Positions 14,066-15,853 of a stretch of DNA of 15,853 nt are shown here, piece by piece. Position numbers and translations under genes: made by a program. Below the pieces are notes generated by a model. The model searched no databases. It was given only the letters and a program-made list of their open reading frames with translations, and was not told the origin of the DNA. The stretch is from Aurantibrevibacter sp041747755 (GTDB lineage: Bacteria; Bacteroidota; Bacteroidia; Flavobacteriales; Flavobacteriaceae): positions 1-15,853 of the forward strand of contig JBGTEN010000305.1 of assembly GCA_041747755.1 (NCBI GenBank). Reading direction: 5' to 3'. Each line of letters opens with the position of its first letter. The first letter of the stretch is position 1.

Positions 14066-15469
14066 ATGATTCCCAACGACCCTATTATAGCCCTTGCCAC
14101 ACCTTCCGGAGCAGGAGCAATTGCGGTAGTTCGTATTTCCGGTTTGCATGCCATCAGATTAGTGGCTTCTTTCTTTGTTTCGATTCATGGCAAAGATTTG
14201 GGTAAACAAAAGAGTCATACCCTACATTTAGGACATATAAAAGATGGTGTTCGAATTTTAGACGAGGTTTTAGTTTCCATTTTTAAGGGTCCTCATTCAT
14301 ACACCAGCGAGGATGTTGTGGAGATTTCTTGTCATGGATCGCCATACATACAACAACAAATTATCCAATTATTTTTGCGAAATGGCTGTCGTACCGCCAA
14401 CCCGGGAGAATTCACCTTACGCGCCTTTTTAAATGGAAAACTGGATTTGAGTCAGGCTGAGGCCGTGGCCGACCTCATCGCTTCCGACAATGATGCCAGT
14501 CACCAAATAGCCATGCAGCAAATGCGGGGCGGATTTAGCTCAGATATTAAAAAACTTAGGGATGAACTCCTCAATTTTGCATCGCTCATAGAACTGGAGC
14601 TCGACTTTGCAGAGGAAGATGTGGAGTTTGCAGATAGAAAGGATTTTTACAGCCTTCTTGAAAAAATTACCTATACCTTAAAAAAACTAATCGATTCTTT
14701 TGCTGTTGGAAATGTTATTAAAAATGGTATCCCGGTAGCTATAGTCGGCGAACCCAATGTAGGAAAATCTACGCTTTTAAATGCTTTATTAAATGAGGAA
14801 CGAGCGATAGTTTCGGAAATTGCAGGTACAACCCGGGATGCTATTGAAGACGAAATTAGTATTGGTGGCATTGGCTTTCGATTTATTGATACAGCCGGAA
14901 TTCGTGAAACCACTGATGTGGTTGAAACCATTGGTATAAAAAAGACATTTGAAAAGATAGCGCAAGCCCAATTGGTATTATTTTTAGCTGACAGTTCACA
15001 GTTGGCGGTTGGCAGTTTAGAAAACTTTAAAATAGAAATTGAAAAAACCAAAAACAAGTTCCCGAAAAAGCCACTTGTTGTTGTAATTAATAAGGTTGAT
15101 TTACTTTCCGTAGGGGAATTAGACTCCATAAAGTCCCAACTTGAAACTTTAAACCTGAAACTTGAAACCATTTCTGCAAGGCAGAACATCGGGATTGAGG
15201 AACTCAAAAACACCCTATTGTCGTTTGTAAATACCGGAGCTCTTCGAAACAATGAAACCATTATCACCAATTCCCGACACTATAATTCTTTACTGAAGGC
15301 TTTGGAAGCAATATATAAAGTCAGAGAAGGGCTGGATAGCGGACTTTCGGGCGATTTACTGGCAATGGATATTCGTGAAGCACTGTATTATTTTGGAGAA
15401 ATCACAGGAGAGGTAACCAATGATGAATTGTTGGGAAATATCTTTGCTAATTTTTGTATCGGCAAATAG
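14066..15469 (+). CDS. mnmE: tRNA uridine-34 modification GTPase MnmE
   Basis: MnmE works with MnmG to place the carboxymethylaminomethyl group on U34 of certain tRNAs, using GTP and a folate one-carbon donor. The 467-residue protein has the N-terminal folate-binding domain (1 to ~118, starting IIALATPSGAGAIAVVRISG), a helical domain, the inserted G domain (~222-385) and the C-terminal helices. G motifs are intact: GEPNVGKST (G1, 228-236), TTRD (G2), DTAG (G3, 275-278) and NKVD (G4, 342-345). The C-terminal FCIGK supplies the conserved Cys464. Two heptanucleotide tandem repeats lie in frame at residues ~309-318 and ~358-367, flanking G4, and code for SSQLAVGSL and QLETLNLKLET. These regions are variable, so the enzyme should still work. 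The 3' end borders an integrase gene and may be an integration target. Confidence 0.96.
   Translation: MIPNDPIIALATPSGAGAIAVVRISGLHAIRLVASFFVSIHGKDLGKQKSHTLHLGHIKDGVRILDEVLVSIFKGPHSYTSEDVVEISCHGSPYIQQQIIQLFLRNGCRTANPGEFTLRAFLNGKLDLSQAEAVADLIASDNDASHQIAMQQMRGGFSSDIKKLRDELLNFASLIELELDFAEEDVEFADRKDFYSLLEKITYTLKKLIDSFAVGNVIKNGIPVAIVGEPNVGKSTLLNALLNEERAIVSEIAGTTRDAIEDEISIGGIGFRFIDTAGIRETTDVVETIGIKKTFEKIAQAQLVLFLADSSQLAVGSLENFKIEIEKTKNKFPKKPLVVVINKVDLLSVGELDSIKSQLETLNLKLETISARQNIGIEELKNTLLSFVNTGALRNNETIITNSRHYNSLLKALEAIYKVREGLDSGLSGDLLAMDIREALYYFGEITGEVTNDELLGNIFANFCIGK
14992..15019 (+). repeat. Heptanucleotide tandem repeat (CAGTTGG type) inside mnmE
   Basis: Four tandem 7-base units: CAGTTCA, CAGTTGG, CGGTTGG, CAGTTTA. 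The 28-base array is read in frame as part of the G3-G4 interval of the MnmE G domain. The unit resembles the TTGGCAG heptad that I recall from intergenic arrays in Bacteroidota genomes. Confidence 0.65.
15139..15166 (+). repeat. Heptanucleotide tandem repeat (ACTTGAA type) inside mnmE
   Basis: Four tandem 7-base units: ACTTGAA, ACTTTAA, ACCTGAA, ACTTGAA, followed by a partial ACC. They are coded in frame after the NKVD motif of the MnmE G domain. The unit differs from the one at 14992-15019, so the two arrays are separate events or separate families. Confidence 0.65.
15452..15469 (+). other. Candidate attachment site at the mnmE 3' end
   Basis: The last 18 bases of mnmE (encoding FCIGK and the stop) correspond in position to the attB used by SGI1-type islands in proteobacterial mnmE/trmE (recalled as TTCTGTATTGGTAAGTAA). 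The sequence here is TTTTGTATCGGCAAATAG, 13 of 18 bases alike, which conserved coding alone could explain. An integrase gene begins 170 bases downstream. The second copy that would prove an att site lies outside the window. Confidence 0.35.
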
Positions 15470-15573
15470 ATATCCATTTTATTTGGTGTTTTTTGGTTTT
15501 ATTTACTTGTAAATCAAATACTTGTTAATAGCTTATCTTTTTTATCTTTCTCTTAATTGTCTTTTTTTCGTGC

Positions 15574-15629
15574 TTTTTTACACCTAATTTACACCTCAAA
15601 ATTGATTTTTACATCCGAGGTGTAAAAAA
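15574..15629. repeat. TTTACACC repeat cluster upstream of the integrase
   Basis: The 170 bases between mnmE and the integrase are very AT-rich and hold no gene. In their 3' part TTTACACCT occurs at 15577-15585 and 15588-15596 (11 bases apart, about one helical turn). A weaker copy TTTTTACATCC is at 15606-15616, and an inverted copy AGGTGTAAA at 15618-15626. TTTACACCTC (15588-15597) and GAGGTGTAAA (15617-15626) form a perfect 10-bp inverted repeat. This looks like binding sites for the integrase arm domain, an excisionase or a repressor. Confidence 0.5.
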
Positions 15630-15639
15630 TGTATCTCGT

Positions 15640-15853
15640 ATGAAAATTCATTTAAGAAAGAAAAAACTAAAAAGTGGTACTGTTAGTCTTTATATAGAAT
15701 ATTATAAAGGTCATAAGTTAACACCTGAAGGAAAAGTAAAACATATAAGAGATTTTGAATATTTAGAACTCTATCTCACGACCGACCCCACAAGCGCTGC
15801 CGAAAAAAAGAAAAATAAGGAAAATCTGGAGCTGGCCGATCAAATTCTGGCAA
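15640..15853 (+). CDS. Tyrosine recombinase / site-specific integrase, N-terminal part
   Basis: The open frame runs off the window end after 71 codons. Its N-terminus (MKIHLRKKKLKSGTVSLYIE) and the later DFEYLELYL and KKNKENLELADQI stretches are typical of the N-terminal arm-type DNA-binding domain of Bacteroidota tyrosine recombinases, as carried by conjugative transposons, genomic islands and some prophages. The catalytic R-H-R-Y part is not in the window, so activity cannot be judged. The start is the ATG at 15640, 14 bases beyond the inverted TTTACACC copy; no good ribosome binding site or promoter is visible. It reads away from mnmE on the same strand, the layout expected for an element inserted at the mnmE 3' end. 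Confidence 0.82.
   Translation, partial: MKIHLRKKKLKSGTVSLYIEYYKGHKLTPEGKVKHIRDFEYLELYLTTDPTSAAEKKKNKENLELADQILA

Noticed and set aside
14671..15270. A 199-codon open frame on the minus strand within mnmE
   Set aside because: It lies opposite a clear mnmE gene with intact motifs and has a Ser-rich composition typical of an antisense shadow.
1..15853. CRISPR array, tRNA or rRNA genes, insertion sequences
   Set aside because: No spaced repeat array, cloverleaf, ribosomal RNA stretch or transposase was seen on either strand.

Overview
The window looks like the chromosome of a member of the Flavobacteriaceae (Bacteroidota). The evidence is the AT-rich coding style, two genes of the gliding-motility ABC transporter (gldF, gldG) directly before dnaN, Bacteroidota-type promoter boxes (TTTG followed by TAnnTTTG), weak Shine-Dalgarno sequences, and a PhoH-PurC gene pair. 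Nearly everything is encoded in single genes or short operons of housekeeping type. The right edge enters what is probably an integrated mobile element.

Layout. (1) 38-424: a short single-stranded DNA-binding protein with its own terminator. (2) 742-3060: an ethanolamine ammonia-lyase in which the large (EutB) and small (EutC) subunits are fused and preceded by an apparent export signal; no other eut gene and no B12 riboswitch is visible. (3) 3088-3888, minus strand: a NagD-like HAD phosphatase. (4) 4125-6706: a two-gene operon with a 4-base ATGA overlap, encoding a cNMP-binding/CBS/nucleotidyltransferase protein and a DnaQ-family 3'-5' exonuclease. (5) 6709-8643, minus strand: phoH then purC. 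(6) 8771-12193: a SAM-hydroxide adenosyltransferase family protein, a decayed monooxygenase-like gene, gldF and gldG, arranged like one operon. (7) 12344-13462: dnaN, closed by a strong bidirectional terminator shared with a convergent small exported coiled-coil protein (13551-13949). (8) 14066-15469: mnmE. (9) 15640-end: the N-terminal part of a tyrosine recombinase just behind the mnmE 3' end.

The observations most worth a second look are: the fused, apparently exported EutBC; two different 4-copy heptanucleotide tandem repeats inside the mnmE G domain, flanking its NKxD motif; the integrase beside the 3' end of mnmE, a site used by SGI1-type islands in other phyla, with short TTTACACC repeats in front of the integrase; a previously unlisted pseudogene between the SAM hydrolase and gldF, with a central deletion plus a G-run frameshift; apparent loss of the Arg and His of the SAM-hydrolase catalytic triad; and two face-to-face promoters between phoH and the SAM hydrolase gene that share a small palindrome.
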